From NCBI GenBank assembly GCA_002491195.1, contig DKVL01000107.1:10837-74836 (forward strand): a DNA stretch of 64,000 nt, given 5' to 3'. A model generated the notes under the pieces. It had not been told where the DNA came from and searched no databases. It was given only the letters and a program-made list of their open reading frames with translations. This DNA comes from Lachnospiraceae bacterium UBA7179. GTDB lineage: Bacteria > Bacillota > Clostridia > Lachnospirales > Lachnospiraceae. The first letter of the stretch is position 1. The number at the start of each line of letters is the position of its first letter. Shown here one piece after another: positions 45,089-54,482 of the stretch. Both the position numbers and the translations under genes were made by a program.

Positions 45089-46304
45089 TGCATTTCTCAA
45101 TCAATTGTGCTGCAAACGCTGCCTGTTCGTCGCTCATCGGCTGATTATTCTGCAGCTCATAAAACTCCGCAAACAATTCCAGTTCTGTCTTCTGCTCAAT
45201 CTCCTCGGCGCGTTCTATAAAACGGCTCTGTCTGGTACGGCTGTTGTCATATTCCAGACGCATCAGGTTCGGATAGATAATGCGCAACTTCTGCAGACCG
45301 TCCGGAATATCCTCCTCGTCCGTTAAAGTGATCTGTATATAGTCTTCTGTGTCTGCGTTCTTCTGAAAGGAATCGGAAATGCGCTGCGCCCCCACTGTGC
45401 CTCTCTGGTGGTTGATCTCCTCTGCATCGGCGTGCGCATAAAAAGAGCGCGCAGTCACTTCCAGATATGTTCCGCGAATTTTGCGCATATCGTGGAGTGG
45501 TACCAGCGGCACTGTGGAAATCTCAATATTCCCTTTTTCCCTGAATTCCACCACGGTGACAGACTTCTCCTGTTCCGCCTCCGAGAAAGAATACTTTAAC
45601 GGTGTCCCACAGTAGCGTACTGTCTCCCGTTTTAAAAACTGCGGGCTGTGAATATGTCCTAACGCAACATAGTCAAACGCGTCAAAAACGTCCGCGTCCA
45701 CATTGTCCAGACCACCGACGGACACCTCCTCCGAGTCACAGCGTCCTGCGCCCGTCACGAACTGGTGAGCGATCAAAATATTGCGCTTGCTGCAATCCAC
45801 ATTCATGCGCTCCACAGCGAGCGCCACCGCGTCCTGATAGCTCTCCGGCAATGCCTTTCCCTCCATCTCCGGTGCCCCTTCCAGCGCGTGGCGCACCACC
45901 GCCGGCCTGATAAACGGCAATAAATAAAGGCAAAGCTCCCCATAGGAATCCTGCATGGTATACATGACAGTGTCCCCACGATAAACAGGCGATACAAACA
46001 CTCCCCTGCCGCTCATAAGCTGTGCGCCAAATGCAATCCTCTCCGCAGAATCGTGGTTGCCGCTGACCGCATAGACCTGTTTCCCGCGGTCTGCAAGCTC
46101 TGTCAGAAACCAGTCAAACACCTGCACTGCCTCCGCGGACGGTACCGGCTTATCATAGATATCACCTGCAATCATGACAGCGTCCGCCCGCTGATCATCC
46201 GCAATTGCAAGGATTTGCCGCAAAATGTATTTTTGATCCTCAATCATGGAAAATTCATTCACCCGCTTTCCGATGTGAAGATCTGAAATATGTAGTAATT
46301 TCAT
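45063..46304 (-). CDS. sbcD: SbcD, nuclease subunit of SbcCD
   Basis: The start at 46304 (MKLLHISDLHIG) is fixed by the family N-terminus and a GGAGT site; 413 residues. Calcineurin-type phosphoesterase motifs are in order: DLHIGK, AGDIYDKP, SGNHDSAE, and ALGHIHSPQ. These bind two Mn ions for double-strand exonuclease and hairpin endonuclease activity. The C-terminal capping domain ends inside an inverted repeat element, so the last few residues may be element-derived. Confidence 0.94.
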   Translation of the reverse strand: MKLLHISDLHIGKRVNEFSMIEDQKYILRQILAIADDQRADAVMIAGDIYDKPVPSAEAVQVFDWFLTELADRGKQVYAVSGNHDSAERIAFGAQLMSGRGVFVSPVYRGDTVMYTMQDSYGELCLYLLPFIRPAVVRHALEGAPEMEGKALPESYQDAVALAVERMNVDCSKRNILIAHQFVTGAGRCDSEEVSVGGLDNVDADVFDAFDYVALGHIHSPQFLKRETVRYCGTPLKYSFSEAEQEKSVTVVEFREKGNIEISTVPLVPLHDMRKIRGTYLEVTARSFYAHADAEEINHQRGTVGAQRISDSFQKNADTEDYIQITLTDEEDIPDGLQKLRIIYPNLMRLEYDNSRTRQSRFIERAEEIEQKTELELFAEFYELQNNQPMSDEQAAFAAQLIEKCKELSGDCR

Positions 46305-46520
46305 CAATATGTACTCCTTCCAGAGCGTATTAACATGCACTAGCACACTTCCAGTCATGCCGCCCCAGCGGCACAAACAATCTGGGAAGAACGCTGCCCT
46401 TTGCCACTTCTTACCATTATTCCTGCTCAAAGCTCAGTATTCACGTTATTTCCTCTATCATAGCACAGAAATGCGAGTCGTACAATCTCTCGATTTTCCC
46501 GTTGGTCGAATCTTCACAAA

Positions 46521-46681
46521 TTGCTGTCCGCCTCCAGGGCAACCTCATTCTCTCCGCCTTTGCTGAACGGACCGATCCACGGAATCAGAGTGCAGAGCAT
46601 TCGTGCCATTGCAGAGCAGTATGGCGGCGGATGTACCTTCCTGGCGGGAAACAGACAGTTGATCCTACGGCTATTTTTGTA
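46521..46681 (+). pseudogene. C-terminal remnant of a GHKL sensor kinase
   Basis: Without a start, one frame reads LLNGPIHGIRVQSIRAIAEQ then YGGGCTFLAGNRQ and a stop. IHGIxxxSIRAIAEKYGG is the G2-box end of GHKL (AgrC-like) histidine kinase ATPase domains. Only the last 50 or so residues remain. The upstream piece 46305-46520 holds a GCCGC/GCGGC hairpin near 46362-46375 and a degenerate GAAGAACGC hairpin, and no gene. Confidence 0.5.
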
Positions 46682-46809
46682 AACAAATGACGATTCAGTA
46701 CATTTGAAGTGCGATTCATGTGCCGTCTCTCCTTTTAGAGTGGATGGCGCGTATAATTACAGTGCAGATTGAACGACCGTGTACATCAAAATCCCCGCCG
46801 CCTATCTGA

Positions 46810-46902
46810 AAAGTACGACGTGACGGGAGAAGAACTACTTCGCTCAGCCCGTGGTCTGGGGCCAGATCGTGCCTTACCTTTACCGGGCTTATCAGAACAA
46901 GT
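46810..46902 (+). pseudogene. C-terminal remnant of an SLH-like surface protein
   Basis: A frame without start ends KNYFAQPVVWGQIVPYLYRA followed by YQNK and a stop at about 46902. QIVxxLYRA is how S-layer homology domains often end. It lies 26 bases before the intact SLH gene and shares its GC-rich character, so it is probably part of the same imported block. Confidence 0.4.
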
Positions 46903-46928
46903 AAGAATTATTTAAGGAGGAATTCCAC

Positions 46929-49121
46929 ATGAAAAAGAAACGTTTGATCAGTCTACTGCTGTCCATAGTGATGATCCTGGCCCTGCTGCCCATCACCGCC
47001 CTGGCAGCGCATACCTTCACCGCCAGTGTGACGGTGGAAGAGCCCGCCGTGGGCAAAAAGCCCGCCACAACGGGCACAGCCAAATACGCTGTTGTCACCA
47101 ATGTGGTGTGGTCCGGCGAGCTGGACGCCAATGGCTGCTTCAAGGCAGGGGTAGCCTACACCGTCACCGTCACCAGCCACATCGAGGACAGCCGCCCAAA
47201 CTCCCAGTTTAAGACGGACTCAGCCATCATCAGCCTGCACCATACAAAGGAGTTTACCTTGTCCGATGACCACCGGACCATCACCGCATCCTACACTTTC
47301 CCAGCCCTGAAGACCGATGCACAGATCGCTGAGGAAAATGCCAGGGAAGAGGCGGAGAAGCTGGCGAGGCAGGACGCCCGGGACGAGAAGGCCCACGCAC
47401 AGGATCTGGCAAGCCGCTGGTCCCGGGCCGAGGCTGATGCCAACTACCCCCTGGGCAGCCCCATCACCCTGCTAGTCAACGAGGAGACGCTGAAGGGTAC
47501 AGATATTGAAGACTATAAACCATTTCTCACCAATGGCGCCATAATCAGATCGGTGTATGGTCCCAACAGTATATTCTACACTCTGGACGGGGAAACCATA
47601 GACAACAAGAACTTGCCCAAAATCAGCTCGAGTACTACCATTAACCACTACCGTGTCACCCGTGTGGTCTATGACTACTATCGGGCGGACGATCCCTCGC
47701 TGGATAGATTTCCCAACTGCACCGAGCTGTGGCTCAGTCCCAGGTGTGACATCGACGGCATATTGAGAACCCTTGGCAATATCGAATCCTATAAGAACCA
47801 AACTGGCGACTTTATCTCCCAGAACTGCACAGTGTTCATTCCCGACAGCCTCTATCCCAACGGCCCCACCTATACTGACCATCCCGCGCCCGGCTGCAAG
47901 GTAATGCTCTACTCCGGCAGCGACGTATATGCCGCCGCACGGGCGGGCAAGAACGCGGCACGGGACTGGTGCGTCAACCACAGCTACACCTATCAGTATA
48001 TCAGCGAAGACCGCCGCTGCACCTACCCCACCTGCAGCACCGACGCTAAGTTCTACTACTCCTGCTCCAAGTGCGGCAAGTGCGAATATAACCCCAGCCA
48101 CACCTTCTATCCCACTGTCGGTTCCTTTGACAACGGGGAGGACGGCGGCAGGAACACTGCCCATAGCTTTGTCAATAAGGTCGTTACCGACGAGCACTTC
48201 CTGGGCTTAAACACCAACGGCGACAGGGTATACCTCTACGTCTGCGAGAACTGCGGAAAGGACAGGCGGCAGGCCGCTGACGCCAGCGAGAAGAAATTCT
48301 GGGCCGCAGACGGCACCGGCGCCTACTATAACCACGCCTTGTCGAACACCGTCGTGGGGAAGAAAAGCTCTTACGACACCTACGCCATAGCCCAAAACAC
48401 GTTCATCCCGGCAAACATAGACGCCTGGGCCACCGGCGAGGTGCTGGCAGCCTCCGAGGCGGGCCTGATCGATGTCTCCCTCATGGGCAGCGACTATACC
48501 GCCGCTGTTAACCGCCTGCAGTTCAGCTCCATAGCCGTGAGGCTGGCAGAGACGATGGCAGGCAAGGCCATCACCCCCGCCCCCTCCGGCACCTTTACCG
48601 ACACCGATGACGAGTATGCCCGCAAGGCCGCTGCCGCCGGCATCACCAGCGGCGTAGGCGATGGGCGCTTCGATCCCAACGGCGCTCTGACCCGCCAGCA
48701 GATGGCCGCCGGCATATATGGGGCGCTTCAGTGGGTGAAGAACAACTCGGATACAGAATACACCGTCTACGAATCCAAGCTGGGCAGCTACACCGACGCC
48801 GACCAGCTCGCCGATTGGGCCAGGGAGCCTATGGCCTTTATGAACGCCCTGGGGCTCATCAGCGGCACCGACGAGACCACACTTTCCCCAAACAGCATCT
48901 GCACCATCGAGCAGGCCATCGTGGCAGCCAGCCGCAGCCTGTACGCCGACAGGATCGGCTGGTACCAGTATACCAAACAGGGCAGTGACTGGTTACACTA
49001 CGGCGACAGGCTGTGGGTATATTTCAAGAACTCCCAGGCCTGCTGCATGAATCCTTACGGCTTTGAGTCGGAGAGCCTCAACCTCGAAGGAGGAAACTAC
49101 CGCCCCATCAAGGATCGATGA
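46929..49121 (+). CDS. Secreted SLH-domain surface protein, foreign-looking composition
   Basis: A 730-residue protein after AAGGAGG. Signal peptide MKKKRLISLLLSIVMILALL ending at ALAA, a repeat-free N-terminal domain, a charged helical section (EEAEKLARQDARDEKAH), a middle domain with Cys pairs (CSKCGKC and CENCGK) and S-layer homology repeats near 500-660 (AAAAGITSGVGDGRFDPNGA, then MNALGLISGTDETTLSPNS). SLH domains attach proteins to pyruvylated wall polymers. Codons are strongly GC-ending (GCC, ACC, CTG, GGC), unlike its neighbours, which points to transfer from a GC-richer clostridium. Confidence 0.82.
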   Translation: MKKKRLISLLLSIVMILALLPITALAAHTFTASVTVEEPAVGKKPATTGTAKYAVVTNVVWSGELDANGCFKAGVAYTVTVTSHIEDSRPNSQFKTDSAIISLHHTKEFTLSDDHRTITASYTFPALKTDAQIAEENAREEAEKLARQDARDEKAHAQDLASRWSRAEADANYPLGSPITLLVNEETLKGTDIEDYKPFLTNGAIIRSVYGPNSIFYTLDGETIDNKNLPKISSSTTINHYRVTRVVYDYYRADDPSLDRFPNCTELWLSPRCDIDGILRTLGNIESYKNQTGDFISQNCTVFIPDSLYPNGPTYTDHPAPGCKVMLYSGSDVYAAARAGKNAARDWCVNHSYTYQYISEDRRCTYPTCSTDAKFYYSCSKCGKCEYNPSHTFYPTVGSFDNGEDGGRNTAHSFVNKVVTDEHFLGLNTNGDRVYLYVCENCGKDRRQAADASEKKFWAADGTGAYYNHALSNTVVGKKSSYDTYAIAQNTFIPANIDAWATGEVLAASEAGLIDVSLMGSDYTAAVNRLQFSSIAVRLAETMAGKAITPAPSGTFTDTDDEYARKAAAAGITSGVGDGRFDPNGALTRQQMAAGIYGALQWVKNNSDTEYTVYESKLGSYTDADQLADWAREPMAFMNALGLISGTDETTLSPNSICTIEQAIVAASRSLYADRIGWYQYTKQGSDWLHYGDRLWVYFKNSQACCMNPYGFESESLNLEGGNYRPIKDR

Positions 49122-49260
49122 AGAACGCTGTCCTTTGCGTTCTTCTGTGTGAAGCTTTAGATTTTCTTAGGTGAAATCTACTTGCGATTCTTCAGCGTGA
49201 GACTTAGAACTTCTCCGCGAAGCAGCCTATGCTGCGAGTGGCTAGAAGTTCTTCTCACAC
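49120..49260. repeat. Double-hairpin repeat after the SLH gene
   Basis: GAAGAACGC (49120-49128) pairs with GCGTTCTTC (49137-49145), directly on the stop codon, then a second hairpin pairs AGAACTTCT (near 49207-49215) with AGAAGTTCT (near 49245-49253). The layout mirrors 38650-38730. It probably terminates both the SLH gene and the convergent DMT gene. Confidence 0.6.
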
Positions 49261-49689
49261 TTCCCACTTAAACAGCACAAATCCTCCGATTGCCACCAAT
49301 GCGCCGATGACTTTCCGCCAGCTAAACGGCTGCTTCTCCACGCCAAACAGTCCGAAGAGCTCGATCAGATATGCGATGATGAGCTGTGAGATCACGATCA
49401 GCATCACCGCCTTTGCCGGCCCTAACGCATCCATGCTCTTGATGACCGTCAATGTGATAAATGCCCCCATAACACCGCCAAGCAGAAAATATTTGGGTTC
49501 GACAGCTATCACGTCCCGAAAGGAAGTCCTGTCTGCAAACAGCCACGCCAGGATACACACAAGAAACGCGGTAAACTGCACAAACGCGTTCGCCGCCCAC
49601 ATACTTGACGCCTCTGTCACTTTCGTGTTAAACACTCCCTGCACACTCATCAGTGCTCCCGATATCAAAGCAATAAAAAATCCAATCAT
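49255..49689 (-). CDS. DMT-family transporter (YdcZ/DUF606 type)
   Basis: A 144-residue protein with GGGAGG upstream. Five predicted helices and the DUF606 signature GFFIALISGALMSVQGVFNTKV, then MGAFITLTVIKSMDALGPAKAVMLIVISQLI and VIGALVAIGGFVLF. Such half-size carriers usually act as dimers. Substrate unknown. It is isolated between repeat regions. Confidence 0.88.
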   Translation of the reverse strand: MIGFFIALISGALMSVQGVFNTKVTEASSMWAANAFVQFTAFLVCILAWLFADRTSFRDVIAVEPKYFLLGGVMGAFITLTVIKSMDALGPAKAVMLIVISQLIIAYLIELFGLFGVEKQPFSWRKVIGALVAIGGFVLFKWEV

Positions 49690-49737
49690 AGTAACGTAAA
49701 CCTCCCTGGCTCAATACCTCTTCTATAAGGAACTGTT

Positions 49738-49772
49738 AACAAATTATTGGTGACATGTCACCTTGTCTACAT
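49738..49772. repeat. AGGAACTGT repeat and palindrome
   Basis: AGGAACTGTTAACAAATTAT starts at 49738 and is followed by the perfect palindrome GGTGACATGTCACC (49759-49772) and CTTGTC. The same order (AGGAACTGT, AAATAACTG, then CTTGTC) is seen at 63918. The rest of the 49690-49830 gap contains nothing else recognisable. Confidence 0.6.
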
Positions 49773-49830
49773 ACTATGATTGGAATATTCCCAAAAATTT
49801 ATTCAATTATTTCGTGATCCTGATACACCA

Positions 49831-51321
49831 CTATTCCAAATCCCCCTGCGTTTCCGGACTCACATCCAGTTCGCCAGTGCCTTCCTCGTACTCTACAGCC
49901 GGCAGCAGTTCCACCTGTGGATCCTCGATCGGTTCTTCCGTAACCGGTTCCCCCGCAAGCTGCGTCTTGATCTGCTCCGAAAGTTGTCTTAGCTGTGTGT
50001 TCGCATCCTCGCCGTCCCATACTTTGGCAAAACAGATCTCAAGCTCCACCCAGAAGTTTCCGGTTTCCAGCATCTTGGGAATCGGAACGGATTCCGCATA
50101 ATTTTCCACAAAAACGGCTTCCTGCTCATTCTCATAGGTGTCCTGAATTACCGACGACAACTTACCTGTCATGCTGTACAGATCCGCATTCGCATCTTTG
50201 ATCAAGAACTCCATCAGACGCCCCGCGGACTCTTTGTGTTCAGAATACCCGTTGATGACAAGCGCATTTGTTACGGACATCCCTCTGGTCGCAAGCTCCT
50301 GATTGATGTCCGGTAGTTTTGCAACCCCATATTCATAGACAAACGCACCATTCTCAGCCGCCTCATCAAGTTTTCTGATGCAGTCGCTCGTCGCAATCGT
50401 ATAGATCGTCTTACCCTCCTGAAATTCCTGCAGAATCGTATCATAGTTCGTTTCCTTGGTATCAATGGAAAAGAACTGGTTCATCTGCTGATACACTTTC
50501 AGGCTGGACACGGACTCTGTGTTGTAAATGTCAATCAGGGATTTGTCATCCCCGGCCGCCCCGCCTGCCGATATATAATTACCTATAAAAAAGTAATTGT
50601 AAAAAATATCCGACACATCCCAGCGGAAGAAATACTCCACATTCTCCGGCGTCGAATACTGGTCCGCAAAGGTCAGGATATCCACAATCGACGTGGGAAT
50701 CAGCTGTTCCGCAGTCACTGTCTGCTCTCCCGCTGTTTCGCCAGACTGTTCTCCGCCATTATCTTCCCCGCTCCCCATGCCGTTTGCCTCATCCGCAATC
50801 TGCTGCAGATAGGTCTTGTTGTAAAGCAGTGCGCTTGTCTCAAAGTACATCGGACACGCTACATATTTTCCGTTGTACATCACTGCATTCCGCGCAGCCT
50901 GGCTAAACAACCGCTCTTCATAGACAGGCGCAGTATCGGGCAATTGTGTCGCAAGCCCCGCCAGATATGCTTTCTCCAAAGAATCGTTGCTTAGAATATA
51001 GAGATCCGGTGTATCCGCCGTTTCATCCAGACTGGCTGCATTCACTGCCTCTAAATATTCAAGTCCTGATACAAGCTGTACGTCCACCCGGATATCTGTA
51101 CGATCATAAAATTCCAGAGCCTTACTGTTCAGATAGTTTGTCAGGGCATCATCTGTATACCACAGATGGATCGTCTCCTTTCGGTTCCCAAACTCCGCCG
51201 GAGAACCATTTCTTTCACCGCGCCATCTGTTATAAAACAATCCCGCACCGAACACAACCACTACCAGCACAAGCGCGGCTGCCACCCACGACAGCCTCAT
51301 TTTCAATTTATTGTGTTTCAT
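49831..51321 (-). CDS. Membrane-anchored ABC-type extracellular solute-binding protein
   Basis: A 496-residue protein. An N-terminal hydrophobic helix (LSWVAAALVLVVVVFGAGLFY) without a lipobox Cys anchors it, unlike most Gram-positive binding proteins. The body has the family 1 sugar-binding fold: TIHLWYTDDALTNYLNSKAL, DTPDLYILSNDSLEKAYLAG, KYVACPMYFETSALLYNKTYL and an Ala/Glu-rich acidic tail. No permease or ATPase gene is nearby, so it is an orphan, perhaps a sensor partner or a component of a remote importer. Confidence 0.82.
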   Translation of the reverse strand: MKHNKLKMRLSWVAAALVLVVVVFGAGLFYNRWRGERNGSPAEFGNRKETIHLWYTDDALTNYLNSKALEFYDRTDIRVDVQLVSGLEYLEAVNAASLDETADTPDLYILSNDSLEKAYLAGLATQLPDTAPVYEERLFSQAARNAVMYNGKYVACPMYFETSALLYNKTYLQQIADEANGMGSGEDNGGEQSGETAGEQTVTAEQLIPTSIVDILTFADQYSTPENVEYFFRWDVSDIFYNYFFIGNYISAGGAAGDDKSLIDIYNTESVSSLKVYQQMNQFFSIDTKETNYDTILQEFQEGKTIYTIATSDCIRKLDEAAENGAFVYEYGVAKLPDINQELATRGMSVTNALVINGYSEHKESAGRLMEFLIKDANADLYSMTGKLSSVIQDTYENEQEAVFVENYAESVPIPKMLETGNFWVELEICFAKVWDGEDANTQLRQLSEQIKTQLAGEPVTEEPIEDPQVELLPAVEYEEGTGELDVSPETQGDLE

Positions 51322-51378
51322 TACTATTCCTCATAACATTCCTCCTGCCGCCGTTCCCCATTCCAGACAGCAGCTTTT

Positions 51379-51470
51379 GAACCTTGCCTTTTCTGTTCCT
51401 TTGTATCTGGCTTTTCAATCCGCTGATCAAACTCTTTCTGCGAACCTTGCCTTTTATGTTCCTTTGTATC
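51379..51470. repeat. Direct repeat, 63-base period
   Basis: The 29 bases at 51379-51407 recur at 51442-51470 with one difference (core GAACCTTGCCTTTT and TGTTCCTTTGTATC). The 51322-51549 gap otherwise holds only a short frame on the minus strand that encodes the repeat as DTKEHKRQGS and DTKEQKRQGS; it starts inside argD and lacks a ribosome site. Confidence 0.75.
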
Positions 51471-51549
51471 CCTCAATATAGCACAGTCAAAGACTTTCCT
51501 CTTTTGATATTGCCAGTCATCTTTGTCACAAATCTGGCAGAAAGCGTTT

Positions 51550-52752
51550 TCAAACACGCTCTGTTTCCTCAAAACAGGCATCGACAATCTCAATCATATG
51601 GTCCACGTCCGTCTTTGACACAATCAGCGGCGGAATGAACCGAATAATATTCGTGCCTGCATTGATCAGCAGAAGCCCTTTCTCGATCGCCCTGTTGATC
51701 ACGCCGCTCACAGGTCCGTCGCATTCGAGCCCCTGGATCAACCCGACGCCTCTGTGCGCCTTGATATACTCATATTTCGCAGTCAGCGCATCGAGCTTTT
51801 CATAGAGATATGCCCCCGTCTCATTGACATTTGCCAGGATATTCTGCTCCTCGAACAAATCGATCACCTTCGAGACTGCAGCGCACGCAAGCGGATTGCC
51901 GCCGTAAGTCGTTCCATGGTCGCCGCTCGTCAGGGAATTCTGCGCAACCCTCTCCGTCATCAGAAACGCGCCGACAGGAACGCCGCAGCCAATCGCCTTG
52001 GCACTCGTCATAATGTCTGGCTTCACACCGTACCGCTGCCATGCATACATGGTTCCCGTTCTCCCCATGCCGCACTGAATCTCGTCCAGGATCAATAAAA
52101 TGTCCCTCTCATCGCAGAGCGCCCTGATCTGTCTGAGAAACTCCTCCGTCGCGGGATAGATGCCGCCCTCTCCCTGCACCGTCTCAAAAATGATCGCACA
52201 GGTCTTATCCGTCACCTGTGCCCTGACACTCTCAAAATCATTGAAATCCGCAAATTTAATATTACCGATCAATGGCTCAAACGCCTCCCTGTAATGCGGA
52301 TTCCCCGTCACAGACAGGGCGCCCATCGTTCTTCCGTGGAACGAGTGGTTCATGGCAATGATCTCGTGGTCCGTATGCCCGTCTCTCAAAAATGCGTATT
52401 TTCTGGCAGCCTTCAATGCACCCTCGACCGCCTCCGCACCGCTGTTTGTAAAAAAGATCCTGTCCATTCCGGAAATCTTTTTCAGCTTTTTGGCAGCCTC
52501 GATCGCTGGAATATTGTAATAGTAATTTGATGTGTGGATCACCTTGTCAATCTGCGCTTTCAACGCATCATTGTACGCCTGGTTATTGTACCCCAGTGCA
52601 AATACCGCGATCCCTGCCACGAAATCAAGGTACTTTTTCCCCTCGATATCGTACATGTACATACCGTCTCCCCGATCCCACACGATCTGGTAGCGGTTGT
52701 AGGTGTGGAGCAACGCCGACTCGGCTTCATCAATGTATTCTTTCATATTCAT
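51550..52752 (-). CDS. argD: Acetylornithine aminotransferase
   Basis: The start at 52752 (MNMKEY) follows GGAG and gives 400 residues. A PLP-dependent class III aminotransferase: GAEAVEGALKAARKY, the LILDEIQCGMGRTG segment with the PLP-ring Asp, and the Schiff-base Lys in SAKAIGCGVPVGAF. It converts N-acetylglutamate semialdehyde to N-acetylornithine using glutamate. It is the last gene of the argJ, Uma2, argB, argD series. Confidence 0.96.
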   Translation of the reverse strand: MNMKEYIDEAESALLHTYNRYQIVWDRGDGMYMYDIEGKKYLDFVAGIAVFALGYNNQAYNDALKAQIDKVIHTSNYYYNIPAIEAAKKLKKISGMDRIFFTNSGAEAVEGALKAARKYAFLRDGHTDHEIIAMNHSFHGRTMGALSVTGNPHYREAFEPLIGNIKFADFNDFESVRAQVTDKTCAIIFETVQGEGGIYPATEEFLRQIRALCDERDILLILDEIQCGMGRTGTMYAWQRYGVKPDIMTSAKAIGCGVPVGAFLMTERVAQNSLTSGDHGTTYGGNPLACAAVSKVIDLFEEQNILANVNETGAYLYEKLDALTAKYEYIKAHRGVGLIQGLECDGPVSGVINRAIEKGLLLINAGTNIIRFIPPLIVSKTDVDHMIEIVDACFEETERV

Positions 52753-52913
52753 ATTATAATCTCCATCTATTGTATCTGTTTCTATCAATTCCTACTATTT
52801 CTATCTATCTGTTCACTACTTCTGCTGATGACCAGTGTGCCGACCGCGTGTCATTCATGGCAGACAGCACCGCTTGTTTCACCGTCCCCAGAGGCTTTCG
52901 TCATTTGAAGCCT

Positions 52914-53819
52914 TCATACTTCCCGGTCCATACTCTCCAGGTCTTCATCCTTAACGATCGCCGTACCAATCCCGTTTCTGGTAAAGATCTCCAGCAGCAG
53001 ACAGTGCGGGATCCGTCCGTCAAGGATATGCACGCGGTTAACGCCGTTCTTGATCGCGCTGGTGCAGTTGCCAAGCTTCGGAAGCATACCGCCGCCGATA
53101 AAGCCGTCCTCGATCAGTTTCTCCGCCTGTGACGCTGAAATTCTCGAGATAAAGGAAGACTTGTCATTGATATCCTTGTACAGCCCTTCGATATCCGTCA
53201 AAAATGCGAGCTTCTCTGCACCAACCGCCTTTGCAATGGCACATGCCGCATCGTCCGCATTGATATTGTAAGTCTGAAAATTGTCATCGAGGCCGATCGG
53301 GGCGACAATCGGCAGAAAATCCTTTTCAATCAAATCAAACAGCACCTTGGGATTGACTTCCTTGATATCTCCTACAAACCCGATGTCCTGTCCGTCCGCG
53401 TACTTCTTGTCCACCTTCAGCAGTCCGCCGTCCTTTCCGCTGACGCCGACCGCCTTCACGCCGAGCTCCTGAACCATTGTCACCAGACTTTTATTGACCT
53501 TGTTGAGCACCATCTCCGCAATTTCCATCGTTGCTTCGTCCGTCACACGCAGGCCGTTCACAAACTGTGATTCCATACCCACTTTGCCAACCCACTTGCT
53601 GATCTCCTTGCCACCGCCATGCACGATGATCGGCTTAAATCCAACCAGCTTTAGGAGCGTCACGTCCTTGATGACATTCTTCTGCAGCTCCTCGTTGCTC
53701 ATGGCGCTTCCGCCGTATTTCACAACGATATACTTTCTGTTAAACTTCTGTATGTAGGGAAGCGCCTCGATCAGCACCTCCGCCTTTGACAGAATTTTGT
53801 TCATGTCCTGTTCTTTCAT
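52914..53819 (-). CDS. argB: Acetylglutamate kinase
   Basis: A 301-residue amino-acid kinase preceded by AAGGAGT. Motifs: [11 protein letters not shown] near 32-42, [11 protein letters not shown], the substrate loop [18 protein letters not shown] and ATP-binding [11 protein letters not shown]. It phosphorylates N-acetylglutamate, step two of the pathway. An N-terminal helix ([18 protein letters not shown]) like that of arginine-inhibited hexameric enzymes is present, so feedback inhibition by arginine is plausible. Confidence 0.96.
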   Translation of the reverse strand: MKEQDMNKILSKAEVLIEALPYIQKFNRKYIVVKYGGSAMSNEELQKNVIKDVTLLKLVGFKPIIVHGGGKEISKWVGKVGMESQFVNGLRVTDEATMEIAEMVLNKVNKSLVTMVQELGVKAVGVSGKDGGLLKVDKKYADGQDIGFVGDIKEVNPKVLFDLIEKDFLPIVAPIGLDDNFQTYNINADDAACAIAKAVGAEKLAFLTDIEGLYKDINDKSSFISRISASQAEKLIEDGFIGGGMLPKLGNCTSAIKNGVNRVHILDGRIPHCLLLEIFTRNGIGTAIVKDEDLESMDREV

Positions 53820-53857
53820 TTTTTATAACTGTACTCCTTTCCATAAATACCCTGATT

Positions 53858-54433
53858 CTACTCCTCAAGGCTGCCAAACCGGTCAATTAAATCATTGATT
53901 TCATTTAAGTCAATACGAAGTTTTCCGTCGTACAGATCCATGCCGACATCACCCTGCAGCGGATAGAGCCGCGGAATGCCCTCTTCCTCTCCAATGTATA
54001 CGATCAACAGCCTTTTCTCCGGATCGATCACCCAGTATTCCCTGACGCCGGCTTCCATATACTTCGCCAGCTTCACAGTCATATCCTTCTTTCTGGTAGA
54101 GTCTGACAAGATTTCCAGCACGAAATCCGGCGCCCCGTAGATTCCAAAACGTTTCAGCTTATCCCTCTTACATAAAATGAACACATCTGGCTGCACCATT
54201 GTCCTGCTGTCACAGTCCAGCTGTACATCGGCAGGCGCTATAAATGGTATGCAGTCACCTCCGTTTTCCCTTATGAAAGCCCGAATCCCGGCGTACACCG
54301 CACCCGCGATCAGCTGGTGCAACGGCGTCGGCGCCGCCATATCATATATCACCCCGTCAATCAGCTCGACACGCCTGTCTTCCGGCATATTATAATAATC
54401 CTCCAATGTATATTCGCCTTTCCGCTTCTCCAT
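53858..54433 (-). CDS. Uma2-family PD-(D/E)XK endonuclease-like protein
   Basis: A 191-residue protein after GGAGGG. The Uma2 (DUF820) pattern is clear: YTLEDYYNMPEDRRVELIDGVIYDM, MVQPDVFILC, and PDFVLEILSDSTRKKDMTVKLAKYMEAGVREYWVIDP. The D, E and K of the nuclease core are present. Role unknown. It sits between argJ and argB in the same direction, so it is likely read through with the arg genes although unrelated to arginine. Confidence 0.9.
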   Translation of the reverse strand: MEKRKGEYTLEDYYNMPEDRRVELIDGVIYDMAAPTPLHQLIAGAVYAGIRAFIRENGGDCIPFIAPADVQLDCDSRTMVQPDVFILCKRDKLKRFGIYGAPDFVLEILSDSTRKKDMTVKLAKYMEAGVREYWVIDPEKRLLIVYIGEEEGIPRLYPLQGDVGMDLYDGKLRIDLNEINDLIDRFGSLEE

Positions 54434-54482
54434 ACTGATCTTCCCTCCCGTACCTATATAATAATAGACACTTGCTGCATCC

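Noticed and set aside
51324..51593. An 89-codon minus-strand frame between argD and the solute-binding protein
   Set aside because: It starts inside argD, has no ribosome site and simply translates a 63-base direct repeat.
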